Below the pieces are notes generated by a model. That model was not told where the DNA came from and searched no databases. It saw only the letters and a program-made list of their open reading frames with translations. Below, piece after piece: positions 1 through 9,578 of a stretch of 49,646 nt of DNA; the stretch's first letter is position 1, and each line of letters opens with the position of its first letter. The position numbers and the translations under genes were made by a program. Source of the DNA: Selenomonadaceae bacterium. GTDB lineage: Bacteria > Bacillota > Negativicutes > Selenomonadales > Selenomonadaceae. The stretch is from positions 1 to 49,646 of the forward strand of contig JAEEGN010000226.1 in assembly GCA_016280345.1 (NCBI GenBank), in the 5' to 3' direction.

Positions 1-2
1 AG

Positions 3-980
3 GAGATCAAGATTTTCCATACGGGGTATTCCTCTTCCATCGTCGAGAGCAAGACACGGCGCAATCTGGAAATCCTGCTGACGGAGCAGGCGAGACGGGG
101 GGAGCAGCCGACAGATTCGTTCTATCTGGCGGATTGCTACGTCGGTCTCCACGATTATGAGAAAGCAGTCTATTATGCCCGGAAAACGATTGAGGATGAT
201 GTGAAGTTCCTGGGGATGTCGAACCGGCCGTATCTCATCCTGATTCGTTGCCTTATTCTCTTGAAACGTCCGATTCCGGAAGTGAAGGAAGCGATTGCCA
301 AAGCGAAGGAGCGATTTCCCACCATGCCGGAGTTCCCCATGCTGGCCGGCATCGGTGCCTGGCAGGAGAAGGATTACCTCCGGGCGGAGCGGGAACTTTC
401 CGAAGGCATGGCACTTTATCGGAAGATGAAGGAAAAACCGTTGGAGGATATGTATCTTGGCGACCAGTCTACGAACCTTGTGCCGGATGTGCTTTGGCAT
501 CTGGGGTGTCTGGCGATGTTGCGGGAAGATGGGGAAACGGCGCTGACGTTCTTCACGGATGGTCTGCGCCTTGACCGTTACAATGACAATCTCCTGGCGA
601 AAGTCTGCCAGCTTTTGGCCTCAAAGCCCGTGGCAGAAGCAATCGAGTATCTGAACCATATTTATGATAAAAAGGTTGAAGCGGAATTCCTGGCCCGCAA
701 ATTGGCCGGGACCCCGCTCAAACCCGCCTGCCTTTACTACGAGAGGCAGGCGGGCAAGCGGCTGTTCTCTGACTTTGAGCAGTATCAATATGCGGGACGA
801 TTCGGTCCGGCCGCCTTGGAAGCTTTGGCAGAAGCGGGAAGTTTGACGCGGCTGGCCCGTTTGATTCGGGAACGGCTTCCCGGCCGCTGCGGGGAATTCG
901 ATGTCCTTTTGCCTCCGGACGTTGTTGTGACGGAGGATGAAGAGCGATGCCAGGAGCGGTTGGCAGAGGCACTGCGTTAA
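3..980 (+). CDS. C-terminal part of a TPR-containing glycosyltransferase-like protein (5' end outside window)
   Basis: The frame is open from the first bases of the window, so only the C-terminal ~325 residues are seen; the ATG at 201 is internal. Visible residues form helical repeats of TPR type, such as DSFYLADCYVGLHDYEKA and FPMLAGIGAWQEKDYLRAE, with alternating small and aromatic residues. Firmicute family 2 glycosyltransferases often have an N-terminal GT-A domain followed by such a TPR tail, and the opening segment (IKIFHTGY) fits the junction of such proteins. The catalytic part is not in the window, so the enzyme assignment is inference. The stop at 978 lies just before the double OGT-like gene, so the two probably form one glycosylation operon. 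A plain TPR protein is the alternative. Confidence 0.6.
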   Translation, partial: EIKIFHTGYSSSIVESKTRRNLEILLTEQARRGEQPTDSFYLADCYVGLHDYEKAVYYARKTIEDDVKFLGMSNRPYLILIRCLILLKRPIPEVKEAIAKAKERFPTMPEFPMLAGIGAWQEKDYLRAERELSEGMALYRKMKEKPLEDMYLGDQSTNLVPDVLWHLGCLAMLREDGETALTFFTDGLRLDRYNDNLLAKVCQLLASKPVAEAIEYLNHIYDKKVEAEFLARKLAGTPLKPACLYYERQAGKRLFSDFEQYQYAGRFGPAALEALAEAGSLTRLARLIRERLPGRCGEFDVLLPPDVVVTEDEERCQERLAEALR

Positions 981-1013
981 TGGATGAGAGTCCGGAAAGA
1001 GAAGAGGCGTGCG

Positions 1014-4000
1014 ATGACTACGAGGGATAGGAGCGACGAACTGCGGCAAACGATATACGACGCTCTGGCCCGGCATGCGTATGAAGCGGCCCGGACGGCG
1101 ATAGAAGCGTTTCGTCCCGGACATGAGATTGAAGCCCAGGAACTTCTCGCCAGTACTTTTATCGAGGAAGGGGATGGTCTGCGGGCGACAGCCGCGACGA
1201 AGGAATTGGAGCGTCTGGCGCCAGGCAGTGTTTATGCCGGGTATCTTTCCGCCCGGGCGGCTTTTCTCCAGGGAAGCCGACGGGCGGTCGCAGAGTCTCT
1301 GGAATCTTTGCTGGCGGAGAAAAGAACGATTGCTCCAGTCTATCAGGAAAAGATATACAATCTTCTCGGACAGTGCTATCGTTTCTTCGGAGAATGCGAG
1401 AAAAGCGCGCAGTGCTATCGGAAGGCAGCACAGGCTGCGGATTCTCTGGAACTGAAAGCGCTGGAGTACAGCGATTACCTTTTCAACTGCCATTACCTTC
1501 CGGCCGGGATCGCGGAAAAGCGGCGGCAACGCGCTGCCGGATATGATGCGCTTTTTCGCGACGTACCACGCTTCCTGCCGCGCTGGCGGACGGCGGAGAA
1601 AAAAATTCGTCTGGGCTATATTTCGCCCGATTTCCGCAATCATGTGGTGTTGCGTTTCTGCTACGTCCTGTTAACGCGCTATGACCGGGAGCGCTTCGAG
1701 GTTTTCGCTTATGCGAATTGCCCGGAAGATGCGTATAGTCAGAAACTTGCCGAGAAAGCGGATGCCTGGAGGAACATCCGCAGCCTATCGGCGGAAGAGG
1801 CAGCCCGGCTGATTTACGAGGACGGAGTAGATATCCTGGTCGATCTGGCCGGCCATACCAGAGGAAATTCCCTGCCTGTTCTGGCGTACAAACCGGCTCC
1901 GGTACAGGTATCGGGCATAGGGTATTTTGCTTCCACCGGACTTTCAGCGGTGGATTATTTCATCGGTGACCCGTATCTTGACGATGCGCTTACCGCCGGA
2001 GAATTCACGGAAAAGATGCTGCTCCTTCCAGCCAGCCATTTTTGCTATACACCGTTAGGAAAGGAGCCGCTTCCGGCCGAAGCACCCTGTCAGCGCAACG
2101 GGTATGTGACTTTTGGCAGCTTCAACAACTTCTCCAAAGTCAATGACGAGGTACTTCTGGTATGGCGCGATATTCTGCGGGCCGTACCGGGATCCCGGTT
2201 GTTGCTCAAAGCAGGTATCTTCGATTATGAAGATGGCCGCTCGGCGGTCCGGGATCGTCTGGCGCGGTTGGGCTTCGACTCGGAACGGGTCGAGACGCGG
2301 GGAGAGACCCGAGAATATTTGAATGAATATGCGGACGTTGATATTGCCCTCGATACGTTCCCCTACCCGGGAGGCGGAACGACCTGCGATGCGCTGTATA
2401 TGGGAGTGCCGGTGGTGACGCTGGTGGATGACAGCCACGGCGGACGCTTCGGCGCGAGTCTGCTTCACAATATCGGTTTGGGCGAGCTGGTGACGGCTTC
2501 CCGGGAGGATTACGTCGCCCGGGCGGTGGGACTGGCGCAAGACAGGGATTTGATCGAGCTCTTGCATCGTGATTTGCGGGGGATGATGCAGCATTCGCCG
2601 CTGATGGACCGGGACGGCTATCTGCACGGGATTGAGGAAGCGTATCGCGGGATATGGCACGCCTACTGCGACGGCCAGAAAGCGCCCGGGTATCGTGAAG
2701 TGCGGACGCTTACCGCTCGTCTCGATTCTTTCCAGACCGCCGGGGACGAGAAACAAGCGTTGGCCGCCGCGGACCATATACTGGCAGCAAAGCCGGCCAA
2801 CCGGCCCCTGCTGGAAAAGCTGGCGGAGACCTATATCGACGCGAAGGACGAAATGGCCGAAGCGGCGGTCAGGGCGCTGGGGGTCGATGAGAAGCCGTAC
2901 GGGTACGGATTCTTTCTCGAAGCCAACGTTGCCGCCTTGAAGAAGGATGACGAAAAGGCGGCGTCTCTCGCGAAAAAAGCCCTGGAAAAAGGCGATCTTC
3001 TTCCCTGGCAGACGGGAGCAACTCATCATCTTCTGGCGGAGCTTTACAAAGCGCACGGCAATCCCCGGCAGGCGGCGGAGGAGTACCTGCAGTCAAGCCG
3101 AAGTACGGACCATGATTTTACCAGACTGGCGGATTACAGCAACTATCTGCTGACACGCCATTTCATTTCCCTCTCCGCCGGGGATCATCTGGCGGCGGCC
3201 AGGGGTTACGGGGCGCTTTTGGCAGACACGCCGCGCTTTTCTCACGACCGGGCACGCCATCAGCACGACAAGCTTCGCCTGGGTTATATCTCGCCCGATT
3301 TCTGCCGTCATATCGTTGCCTGCTTCAGTCAGGCGTTTTTCCAGGCGGCGGACCGGGAGCGGTTTGAGGTCTTCGGTTACGCGAAATGCCGGGAGGATTG
3401 GGTGAGTCGTGATTTCGCGGCGGCAGCGGACCAGTGGAGAAATATCAGGGCGCTTTCGAACAAGGACGCCGCGGAACTCATTTTCCGGGATGAGATCGAT
3501 ATCCTTGTCGATCTGTCCGGCCATACGGCGGACAACGCTCTGCCGATTCTGGCCTATAAGCCGGCGCCGGTCATCCTCTCCGGCGTTGGGTATTTCGATA
3601 CGACCGGTCTGGAAACGGTGGACTATTTCCTGACCGACCAGTATACGGCGCTGCCGGGAGCGGAAAGGCATTTCCGAGAGAGGCTCATACGATTGCCACA
3701 CAGCCATCTTTGCTATACGCCTCTTTCAGAGGTATCGCAACAAGTCTCGCCCCCGCCGTTTTCCCGGAATGGTTTTGTTGTCTTCGGCAGCCTGAATCAA
3801 TACAATAAGCTGACGGAGCCAGTACTGGCTGCCTGGGCAGAAATCCTGCGACGTCTGCCGGAATCGAGGCTGTTCCTCAAGGCAAGCACCTTCGATGAAC
3901 CGGCTCGTTGTCAGGAGATTCAGTCCCGGCTGGAAGGTCTGGGATTCCCGATGGACCGGGTTGACTTTGAAGGCTATACCCACGAGTATTTCAGAGCCTA

Positions 4001-4349
4001 CGACAGAATCGATATCGCCCTTGACAGCTTTCCTTATCCGGGCGGAGGGACAACCTGCGACGCGCTTTACATGGGGGTTCCGGTGATATCCCTATACGGG
4101 GAAAAACACCATGAGCGGTTTGGCCTGAGCCTTCTGACGAACCTTGGACTGAGCGAGCTGGCGGTTTCCTCCTGGGAGGAATACACGGACCGGGCGGTAG
4201 GACTGGCCCGCGACGCGGAACTACTGGCCGCCCTGCGCCGGGAACTGCGGCCGATGATGCGGCGTTCACCGGTAATGGACATGACGCTCTATATGCGTGA
4301 TCTGGAAGACGTCTATCGCGCGATATGGCGCGACTGGTATGCCGGGTAA
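1014..4349 (+). CDS. Tandem double O-GlcNAc-transferase-like (GT41/SPINDLY) protein with TPR segments
   Basis: The protein (~1111 aa) holds two full copies of a GT41 module. Each begins RLGYISPDF (near residues 200 and 755) and continues through RERFEVF, ILVDLxGHT and YKPAPV, ending in a nucleotide-sugar motif FPYPGGGTTCDALYMGVP. TPR-like helices precede each module, near residues 1-190 and 560-740. GT41 enzymes transfer a sugar from a UDP-sugar to Ser/Thr of proteins in the cytoplasm. Both copies keep the conserved His of the GHT motif and the FGS segment followed by Asn and Lys, so both may be active. I prefer ATG 1014, preceded by GAAGAGG, over ATG 984, which has no clear Shine-Dalgarno. 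The gene follows a TPR glycosyltransferase by a few bases. Flagellin, encoded 9 kb away, is a plausible acceptor, but this is inference. Family confidence is high; substrate is unknown. Confidence 0.85.
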   Translation: MTTRDRSDELRQTIYDALARHAYEAARTAIEAFRPGHEIEAQELLASTFIEEGDGLRATAATKELERLAPGSVYAGYLSARAAFLQGSRRAVAESLESLLAEKRTIAPVYQEKIYNLLGQCYRFFGECEKSAQCYRKAAQAADSLELKALEYSDYLFNCHYLPAGIAEKRRQRAAGYDALFRDVPRFLPRWRTAEKKIRLGYISPDFRNHVVLRFCYVLLTRYDRERFEVFAYANCPEDAYSQKLAEKADAWRNIRSLSAEEAARLIYEDGVDILVDLAGHTRGNSLPVLAYKPAPVQVSGIGYFASTGLSAVDYFIGDPYLDDALTAGEFTEKMLLLPASHFCYTPLGKEPLPAEAPCQRNGYVTFGSFNNFSKVNDEVLLVWRDILRAVPGSRLLLKAGIFDYEDGRSAVRDRLARLGFDSERVETRGETREYLNEYADVDIALDTFPYPGGGTTCDALYMGVPVVTLVDDSHGGRFGASLLHNIGLGELVTASREDYVARAVGLAQDRDLIELLHRDLRGMMQHSPLMDRDGYLHGIEEAYRGIWHAYCDGQKAPGYREVRTLTARLDSFQTAGDEKQALAAADHILAAKPANRPLLEKLAETYIDAKDEMAEAAVRALGVDEKPYGYGFFLEANVAALKKDDEKAASLAKKALEKGDLLPWQTGATHHLLAELYKAHGNPRQAAEEYLQSSRSTDHDFTRLADYSNYLLTRHFISLSAGDHLAAARGYGALLADTPRFSHDRARHQHDKLRLGYISPDFCRHIVACFSQAFFQAADRERFEVFGYAKCREDWVSRDFAAAADQWRNIRALSNKDAAELIFRDEIDILVDLSGHTADNALPILAYKPAPVILSGVGYFDTTGLETVDYFLTDQYTALPGAERHFRERLIRLPHSHLCYTPLSEVSQQVSPPPFSRNGFVVFGSLNQYNKLTEPVLAAWAEILRRLPESRLFLKASTFDEPARCQEIQSRLEGLGFPMDRVDFEGYTHEYFRAYDRIDIALDSFPYPGGGTTCDALYMGVPVISLYGEKHHERFGLSLLTNLGLSELAVSSWEEYTDRAVGLARDAELLAALRRELRPMMRRSPVMDMTLYMRDLEDVYRAIWRDWYAG

Positions 4350-4497
4350 TCCCCCTGATAATTATCGGATTCTTCCTGTTGCTTCTGAGCGCGGGTCTGA
4401 TTTTGGGTTTTTCCCGGGAAAAATCTGTCGTCAAAAAAGGATTTTGGTCTTTCATGTCGAATAGTTCCAAATGATACCGGAGGGAGGAATTGTCATC

Positions 4498-5079
4498 ATG
4501 AAACGTTTTTTTTTGGCCGGAGCCTTATCGCTTTTACTATTGCCGGGCATCGCTCTGGCCGGTCCGGGCAGTGTTGAAGGACATATCAGGCTGGCACCCC
4601 GTCCGGGGCTGACGACCATGGGAATGGCCAATGGCGATACGGGATTTGGTGTGCCACTGACCGGCAAGCAGGAAAGGATCAACCGGGACACGAAGCTGCA
4701 CCTTATCGGGCAGGAAATCAATATGTCCCGTCTGACTCCGGACGAAATCGAGAAGTGGTACAAGCAGGGAGAGCCGCCGGCGGGCCGCCCCATTTTCATC
4801 ACCACGACGAAGGAAGATGGCACTTACGGATTCGCCAATGTTCCGCCCGGACGCTACTATCTTATCATTGTTGCCGGTCAGATGGATCCGGTGGGGAACA
4901 ATAATGTGACCCGGACGGTATTGGGGGAGAAGCTGTCGAAATATCTTCCGAACTGGGATCAGTTTGCGGTTTACAACATCGGCTTGAACAGTGCCACAAT
5001 CCATGAGGTAACGGTAACTGACGATACGGCGACGAAGTTTGACTTTGATTTCGGGGTATCGGGAATCTCAAATAAATAA
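4498..5079 (+). CDS. Secreted protein with a carboxypeptidase-regulatory-like (CarboxypepD_reg) fold
   Basis: This 193-residue protein opens with a clear signal peptide: MKRFF, a hydrophobic core rich in Leu, and a cleavage site after ALA near residue 21. A segment at about residues 108-125 (DGTYGFANVPPGRYYLII) is the hallmark of carboxypeptidase-regulatory-like beta-sandwich domains, which act as structural or ligand-binding modules in exported proteins. ATG 4498 is chosen because a strong GGAGGGAGG lies about 10 bases upstream and the signal peptide starts there; an in-frame ATG at 4471 would put that Shine-Dalgarno inside the gene. It is followed by a bidirectional terminator. Exact function is unknown; a periplasmic or surface location is inferred. 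Confidence 0.7.
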   Translation: MKRFFLAGALSLLLLPGIALAGPGSVEGHIRLAPRPGLTTMGMANGDTGFGVPLTGKQERINRDTKLHLIGQEINMSRLTPDEIEKWYKQGEPPAGRPIFITTTKEDGTYGFANVPPGRYYLIIVAGQMDPVGNNNVTRTVLGEKLSKYLPNWDQFAVYNIGLNSATIHEVTVTDDTATKFDFDFGVSGISNK

Positions 5080-5098
5080 TCGGAAGGTATCAATCCAT

Positions 5099-5130
5099 TA
5101 AAAAAAGCCTCGCATCCGCGAGGCTTTTTT
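5099..5130. terminator. Bidirectional rho-independent terminator between convergent genes
   Basis: An A-run, the arm GCCTCGC, loop ATCC, the arm GCGAGGC and a T-run form a symmetric hairpin. It serves the secreted-protein gene on the plus strand and the activase gene ending at 5195 on the minus strand. Confidence 0.9.
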
Positions 5131-5194
5131 GATGGATATTGCGCAAAGGAAGGGGACAAGGCAACCGACAGAAACGCGATCCGTCATCATATTT

Positions 5195-8100
5195 TCATCC
5201 GGCGTCACCAGCGTTCCGGGAGGCGTGGGGGCCTTTTTCCCGGGCGACCGAAAGCATCAGCTTGATGCGGTTTTCCTGGTTCACCTCACTGGTGCCGGCA
5301 TCGCAATCCAGGGCGATGATGTTGCTGTCGGGATAACGGTTGCGAAGAGCGTGCATAACGCCCTTGCCGGTAATGTGGTTAGGCAGACAGCCGAAGGGCT
5401 GGAGGCAGATGACGTTCGGCACGCCGGCCTCCACCAGTTCCATCATCTCGCCGGTCAGGAACCAGCCTTCGCCGGCCATGTTCCCCAGTGAGACCTGCCG
5501 GGCAGCAAGGGTTGCCAGTTCCTTGATATTCGCCGGCGGCGCGAATCGACGGCTCTTGGCGAGAGCCTTGACTGCCGGGCGGCGGAAGAATTCCAGCACC
5601 TGAATCGACATTTCCGCTTTCAGCTTGTTGAGATAGCTGCCATCGAGAAGGCTATGCTTGACGATATCATCATAGGCGATGTACTCCATGAAATTCAGGA
5701 GGTCCGGCATGACGACCTCGGCGCCTTCGGCGGCCAGCAGTTCCTCCAGATGGTTGTTGGCGACCGGATGGTACTTTACCAGGATTTCCCCTACAATACC
5801 AACCCGTGGCTTCCATAAGTCTTCGTGGATGGGAAGCTCGTCGAATTCCTCCACGATTGCCTGGATATTCTGCCGGAACCGGAAATAATTTCCCCGCCTG
5901 ATTTCGTTCTTGACGCGGACCATCCATTTGGCGAGGAGCCGTTGCGCGGAGCCGGGCATCTTCTCATAGGGCTGGACGCGATTCCTTACCCGTGTCAGGA
6001 GGTCGCCATAGACAAGGCTTTTCGTCACGTCAGCGGAGCAACCATGTGTCAGCACGAAAGCGTCCGTCTCGCTGGGCCGGCCGACACAGGCGAAAACCGG
6101 CACCTGAGGATAGCCGGCGTCCTTCAGGGCCTCACGCATTAAGTTCAGGTAGTTCGTTGCCCGGCATGCTCCACAGGTCTGGAACATCATGATTGCCGTG
6201 TGGTCAGGATCAGCGGCGCCGGACCGGAGCACGGACAGGAGCTGACCAATCACGACAATGGCTGGATAGCACATATCGTTGTTGATGTAACGCAGGCCGA
6301 GATCGATGGCGCCGCGCTCCGGCATATCCGGTATCACCAGATTGTAGCCGTGCTTTTGCAGCGTCGTCTCGATCAGTTCGAACTGGATGGGGGCCATTTG
6401 CGGCGCCAGAATGGTATGCGTCTTGCGGCAGGCTTCCGTAAAGCGCGGCCGCTCAATCACGACCGGCGTCTCGCAGGGGACTGCCTGCCGCCTGGCCAGC
6501 GCCGCAATCAGCGAGCGGATACGGATGCGGGCCGCGCCGAGGTTCGATACCTCGTCCAGTTTGATAAGCGTATAGAGACGGTGGTGGCGCTCCAGGATAG
6601 AGCGGACCTCACCGGTGGTGATGGCGTCCAGTCCGCAGCCGAATGAACTGAACTGGATCAGCGTGATGTTGTCATGTTCCGCCGCATAGCTCGCCGCATG
6701 GTACAAGCGGGCGTGGTAACTCCACTGGTTCACGACGGTAAGCACGTTGTCCTTCACCGGCTGGTGGTACACCATATCCTCCGACAGAACCGGCAGGCCG
6801 TAGGACTGGATCAGCTCCGGTATCCCATGATTGATCTCCGGATCGATATGATAGGGACGCCCCGCCAGCAGGACGGCTGGCAGATGCTCCCGCTCGATGC
6901 GTTCCAGTATTTTTTCGCCGTAACTTCGGACATCCTTTTTGTAGTGTTCCAGCTCGATATAGGCAGCCTCCACCGCCGCCTCAATCTCGCTGCGGGCCAG
7001 CCCTTCACCCGCCAGTTCCTCCGCCAGCCGTTTCGCGAGGCGCTTGGGGTGATTCAGCGGCAAAAAGGGCTGAAGGAAAGTAACGTCCTTTTCCTTCAGG
7101 ATATCCATATTGCCGCGGATATTCTCGGCATAGGAGGCAACAACGGGACAATTGTAATGGTTGTCCGCCGGGGCAGCTTCATCGACGATGTTGTAAGGGA
7201 TACAGGGATAGAAGATTTTTCGGACGCCCTTCTGCACGAGGTCCATGATATGACCGTGAACCAGTTTCGCCGGGTAGCAAAGGGAGTCAGAAGGGACGGT
7301 GGCCATGCCCTGATAATATGTCTGGGCCGTGGAATCTCCCGACAACACGACCTCATACCCCAGCATGGTAAAGAAGGTGAACCAGAACGGATAGTCTTCG
7401 TACATATTCAGCACGCGGGGTATGCCGATCTGTCCCCGGGCCGGATGCGCCAGCGGGCGGTAGTAGTCAAAAAGACGGCGGTATTTGTATTCGTAGATGT
7501 TCGGCGCCTTGTCCTGTGACTTCTTGCCGCCTATGCCGCGTTCGCAGCGATTGCCGGTGAAATAGCGTCCGCCGTCGGAAAAGGTGGAGGCCGTGATCAG
7601 GCAGCGATTGCCGCAGCCCTGGCAACGATAGGAGCGCGTCTTCACGGAAAAGTCTTTCAGCCTGGAGGCGGACAAAAGAGACGATTGTTCCCGGCCCGAT
7701 TCCAGCGCCAGTATGGCTGCGCCATAGGCCCCCATGAGCCCGGCGATGTCAGGCCGGATGACGTCGCGGTGCAGAAGAATCTCCATGGCCCGGAGCACCG
7801 CGTCGTTGTAAAACGTGCCGCCCTGAACCACGATATGGTCGCCCAGCGAGGCCACATCCCGGAGCTGCATGACCTTGAAAAGCGCGTTCTTGATGACAGA
7901 GAGCGCGATGCCGGCGGAAATGTCGCTGACGGAAGCGCCCTCCTTCTGCGCTTGCTTGACACGGGAATTCATGAACACGGTGCAGCGGGTGCCAAGGTCC
8001 ACCGGTTCCCGTGAGTCAATGGCCCGGGCCGCAAATTCACCCGGCGTCAGATTCAACCCCTGGGCAAAATTCTGGATGAAGGAGCCGCAGCCCGCCGAGC

Positions 8101-9433
8101 AGGCTTCATTCAGCGTGATGCTTCCGATGTTGCCGTGTTCGACGAAGAAGCACTTCATGTCCTGCCCGCCGATGTCAAGGACGAAGGAAACCTCGGGGCA
8201 GAATTCCTGCGCCGCCCGGAGATGGGCGAAGGTCTCCACCTCACCGCCGTCGGCGTGGATGGCCGCTTTGACGATATCTTCCCCGTAGCCCGTCGTCATT
8301 ACCGCGGCTACATACTGTCCCGGTCGCAGCGCCGCGTAAAAGCGCTTCAGTTCCTCGATGACGGAGCCCAGAGGTGAGCCGCCATTGACGCCGTAGGCTG
8401 TGTAGAGCAACTCCTTGTTCCGGCCGATAGCGGCCAGCTTCGTTGTCGTCGAGCCGGCGTCGATACCGAGATAGAGGGCCCCCCGGTAAGCAGAAATATC
8501 GCCGCGCCGCACCCGATCACGGTCGTGGCGCGCCTTGAAAATGCGGTATTCCTCCGCGTCATGGAAGAGCACGAAGGTTGAAGACCGCGTTTCCATCACC
8601 GCTTCCTGCCGCACTTTCTCAATACTCTGAGCCAGGTGACAAAAGTCAATCTCCTTGCTTTCCTCCGAGAGTGCTGCTCCCATGGCTACGAAGAAGCAGC
8701 CGTCCTTTACCGGCACGATCTCGTCCGGTGTCAATTTCAGCGTCTCGATGAATCGCTGCCGAAGTGCCGACAGGAAATAGAGCGGGCCGCCCAGAAAAGC
8801 GATATGGCCGGCGATGGGACGCCCCTGGGCCAGGTTGCTGATGGTCTGGTTCACCACCGCCTGGAAGATGGACAGCGCGATATCGGCTTTAGCGACGCCG
8901 TCGTTCACCAGCGCCTGAATATCCGTTTTGGCGAATACACCGCAGCGGGAAGCGATGGTATAGATCTGCCGCCCTTTTTCCGCCAGCGCGTTGAGACCGG
9001 GGGCGTCCGTGGAGAGCAGTGCCGCCATATGATCGATGAAGGAGCCGGTGCCGCCGGCACAAACGCCATTCATGCGCTGCTCCGACGCCTGTCCGAAATA
9101 CGTGATCTTGGCGTCCTCACCGCCCAGTTCCACCGCCGTATCCGTCTCCGGGATCAGCGACCGCACCGCCGAGGCGCAGGCAATAACCTCCTGCACGAAA
9201 GGCAGACCAACCCGCTGGGCCACGCCCATGCCGGCAGATCCCGTCAAGGCAAAAGAAAAGCTCTGCTGCCCAACGACCTCGCGCAACTTGGAGAGATTCT
9301 CGTGCAACGCCTTGCTGATTTCAGAGAAATGCCGGGCGTAGGTCTTATAGACAATTTCCTTCGCCTGGTTCAGCACCACGACCTTGATGGTCGTAGAACC
9401 GATATCGATGCCCACATTCAAAACGGAATTCAT
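5195..9433 (-). CDS. 2-hydroxyacyl-CoA dehydratase activase fusion (two BadF/BcrA-type ATPase domains plus dehydratase-like C-terminal region)
   Basis: This 1412-residue protein contains two ASKHA-type activator domains. The first has GIDIGSTTIKVVVL, GGEDAK and CAGGTGSF; the second (from about residue 325) has GIDAGSTTTKLA, GGQDMK and CSAGCGSF. These motifs belong to the BadF/BadG/BcrA/BcrD ATPases, which use ATP and a [4Fe-4S] cluster to inject an electron into 2-hydroxyacyl-CoA dehydratases or benzoyl-CoA reductases. A Cys-rich segment CQGCGNRC lies near residue 610. The remainder resembles the 'CoA enzyme activase' domain followed by a dehydratase D-component-like region. Such ~1400-aa fusions occur widely in anaerobic Firmicutes; their substrate is generally unknown. 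ATG 9433 (MNSVLNVGID) is chosen over ATG 9499 because a candidate promoter sits over the latter. No dehydratase subunits are adjacent, so it may act alone or in trans. Confidence 0.88.
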   Translation of the reverse strand: MNSVLNVGIDIGSTTIKVVVLNQAKEIVYKTYARHFSEISKALHENLSKLREVVGQQSFSFALTGSAGMGVAQRVGLPFVQEVIACASAVRSLIPETDTAVELGGEDAKITYFGQASEQRMNGVCAGGTGSFIDHMAALLSTDAPGLNALAEKGRQIYTIASRCGVFAKTDIQALVNDGVAKADIALSIFQAVVNQTISNLAQGRPIAGHIAFLGGPLYFLSALRQRFIETLKLTPDEIVPVKDGCFFVAMGAALSEESKEIDFCHLAQSIEKVRQEAVMETRSSTFVLFHDAEEYRIFKARHDRDRVRRGDISAYRGALYLGIDAGSTTTKLAAIGRNKELLYTAYGVNGGSPLGSVIEELKRFYAALRPGQYVAAVMTTGYGEDIVKAAIHADGGEVETFAHLRAAQEFCPEVSFVLDIGGQDMKCFFVEHGNIGSITLNEACSAGCGSFIQNFAQGLNLTPGEFAARAIDSREPVDLGTRCTVFMNSRVKQAQKEGASVSDISAGIALSVIKNALFKVMQLRDVASLGDHIVVQGGTFYNDAVLRAMEILLHRDVIRPDIAGLMGAYGAAILALESGREQSSLLSASRLKDFSVKTRSYRCQGCGNRCLITASTFSDGGRYFTGNRCERGIGGKKSQDKAPNIYEYKYRRLFDYYRPLAHPARGQIGIPRVLNMYEDYPFWFTFFTMLGYEVVLSGDSTAQTYYQGMATVPSDSLCYPAKLVHGHIMDLVQKGVRKIFYPCIPYNIVDEAAPADNHYNCPVVASYAENIRGNMDILKEKDVTFLQPFLPLNHPKRLAKRLAEELAGEGLARSEIEAAVEAAYIELEHYKKDVRSYGEKILERIEREHLPAVLLAGRPYHIDPEINHGIPELIQSYGLPVLSEDMVYHQPVKDNVLTVVNQWSYHARLYHAASYAAEHDNITLIQFSSFGCGLDAITTGEVRSILERHHRLYTLIKLDEVSNLGAARIRIRSLIAALARRQAVPCETPVVIERPRFTEACRKTHTILAPQMAPIQFELIETTLQKHGYNLVIPDMPERGAIDLGLRYINNDMCYPAIVVIGQLLSVLRSGAADPDHTAIMMFQTCGACRATNYLNLMREALKDAGYPQVPVFACVGRPSETDAFVLTHGCSADVTKSLVYGDLLTRVRNRVQPYEKMPGSAQRLLAKWMVRVKNEIRRGNYFRFRQNIQAIVEEFDELPIHEDLWKPRVGIVGEILVKYHPVANNHLEELLAAEGAEVVMPDLLNFMEYIAYDDIVKHSLLDGSYLNKLKAEMSIQVLEFFRRPAVKALAKSRRFAPPANIKELATLAARQVSLGNMAGEGWFLTGEMMELVEAGVPNVICLQPFGCLPNHITGKGVMHALRNRYPDSNIIALDCDAGTSEVNQENRIKLMLSVAREKGPHASRNAGDAG

Positions 9434-9497
9434 ACGATTATTCGCACCACCCGGAAAGGGAATAGGGGAGGGGGGCGTACCCCCGCGGTTAATTGTC

Positions 9498-9525
9498 ATT
9501 ATATCACATCATCGACAATTGGAAA
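9498..9525 (-). promoter_or_regulatory. Candidate sigma-A promoter of the activase fusion gene
   Basis: On the minus strand TATAAT (9498-9503) is preceded 16 bases upstream by TTTCCA (9520-9525), a weak -35. Transcription would start near 9491, supporting ATG 9433. A GC hairpin (GGGGG, loop TACG, CCCCC) at 9471-9484 would lie in the leader. Confidence 0.45.
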
Positions 9526-9578
9526 GAAAAACATGACGAAAAAAGGAAAATTTTCATAATTATTCCAATCGTAGTCAT

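Noticed and set aside
9434..9499. Extended N-terminus of the activase from ATG 9499
   Set aside because: The 22 extra residues are Pro/Gly-rich and unlike the family, and a candidate promoter covers the codon.
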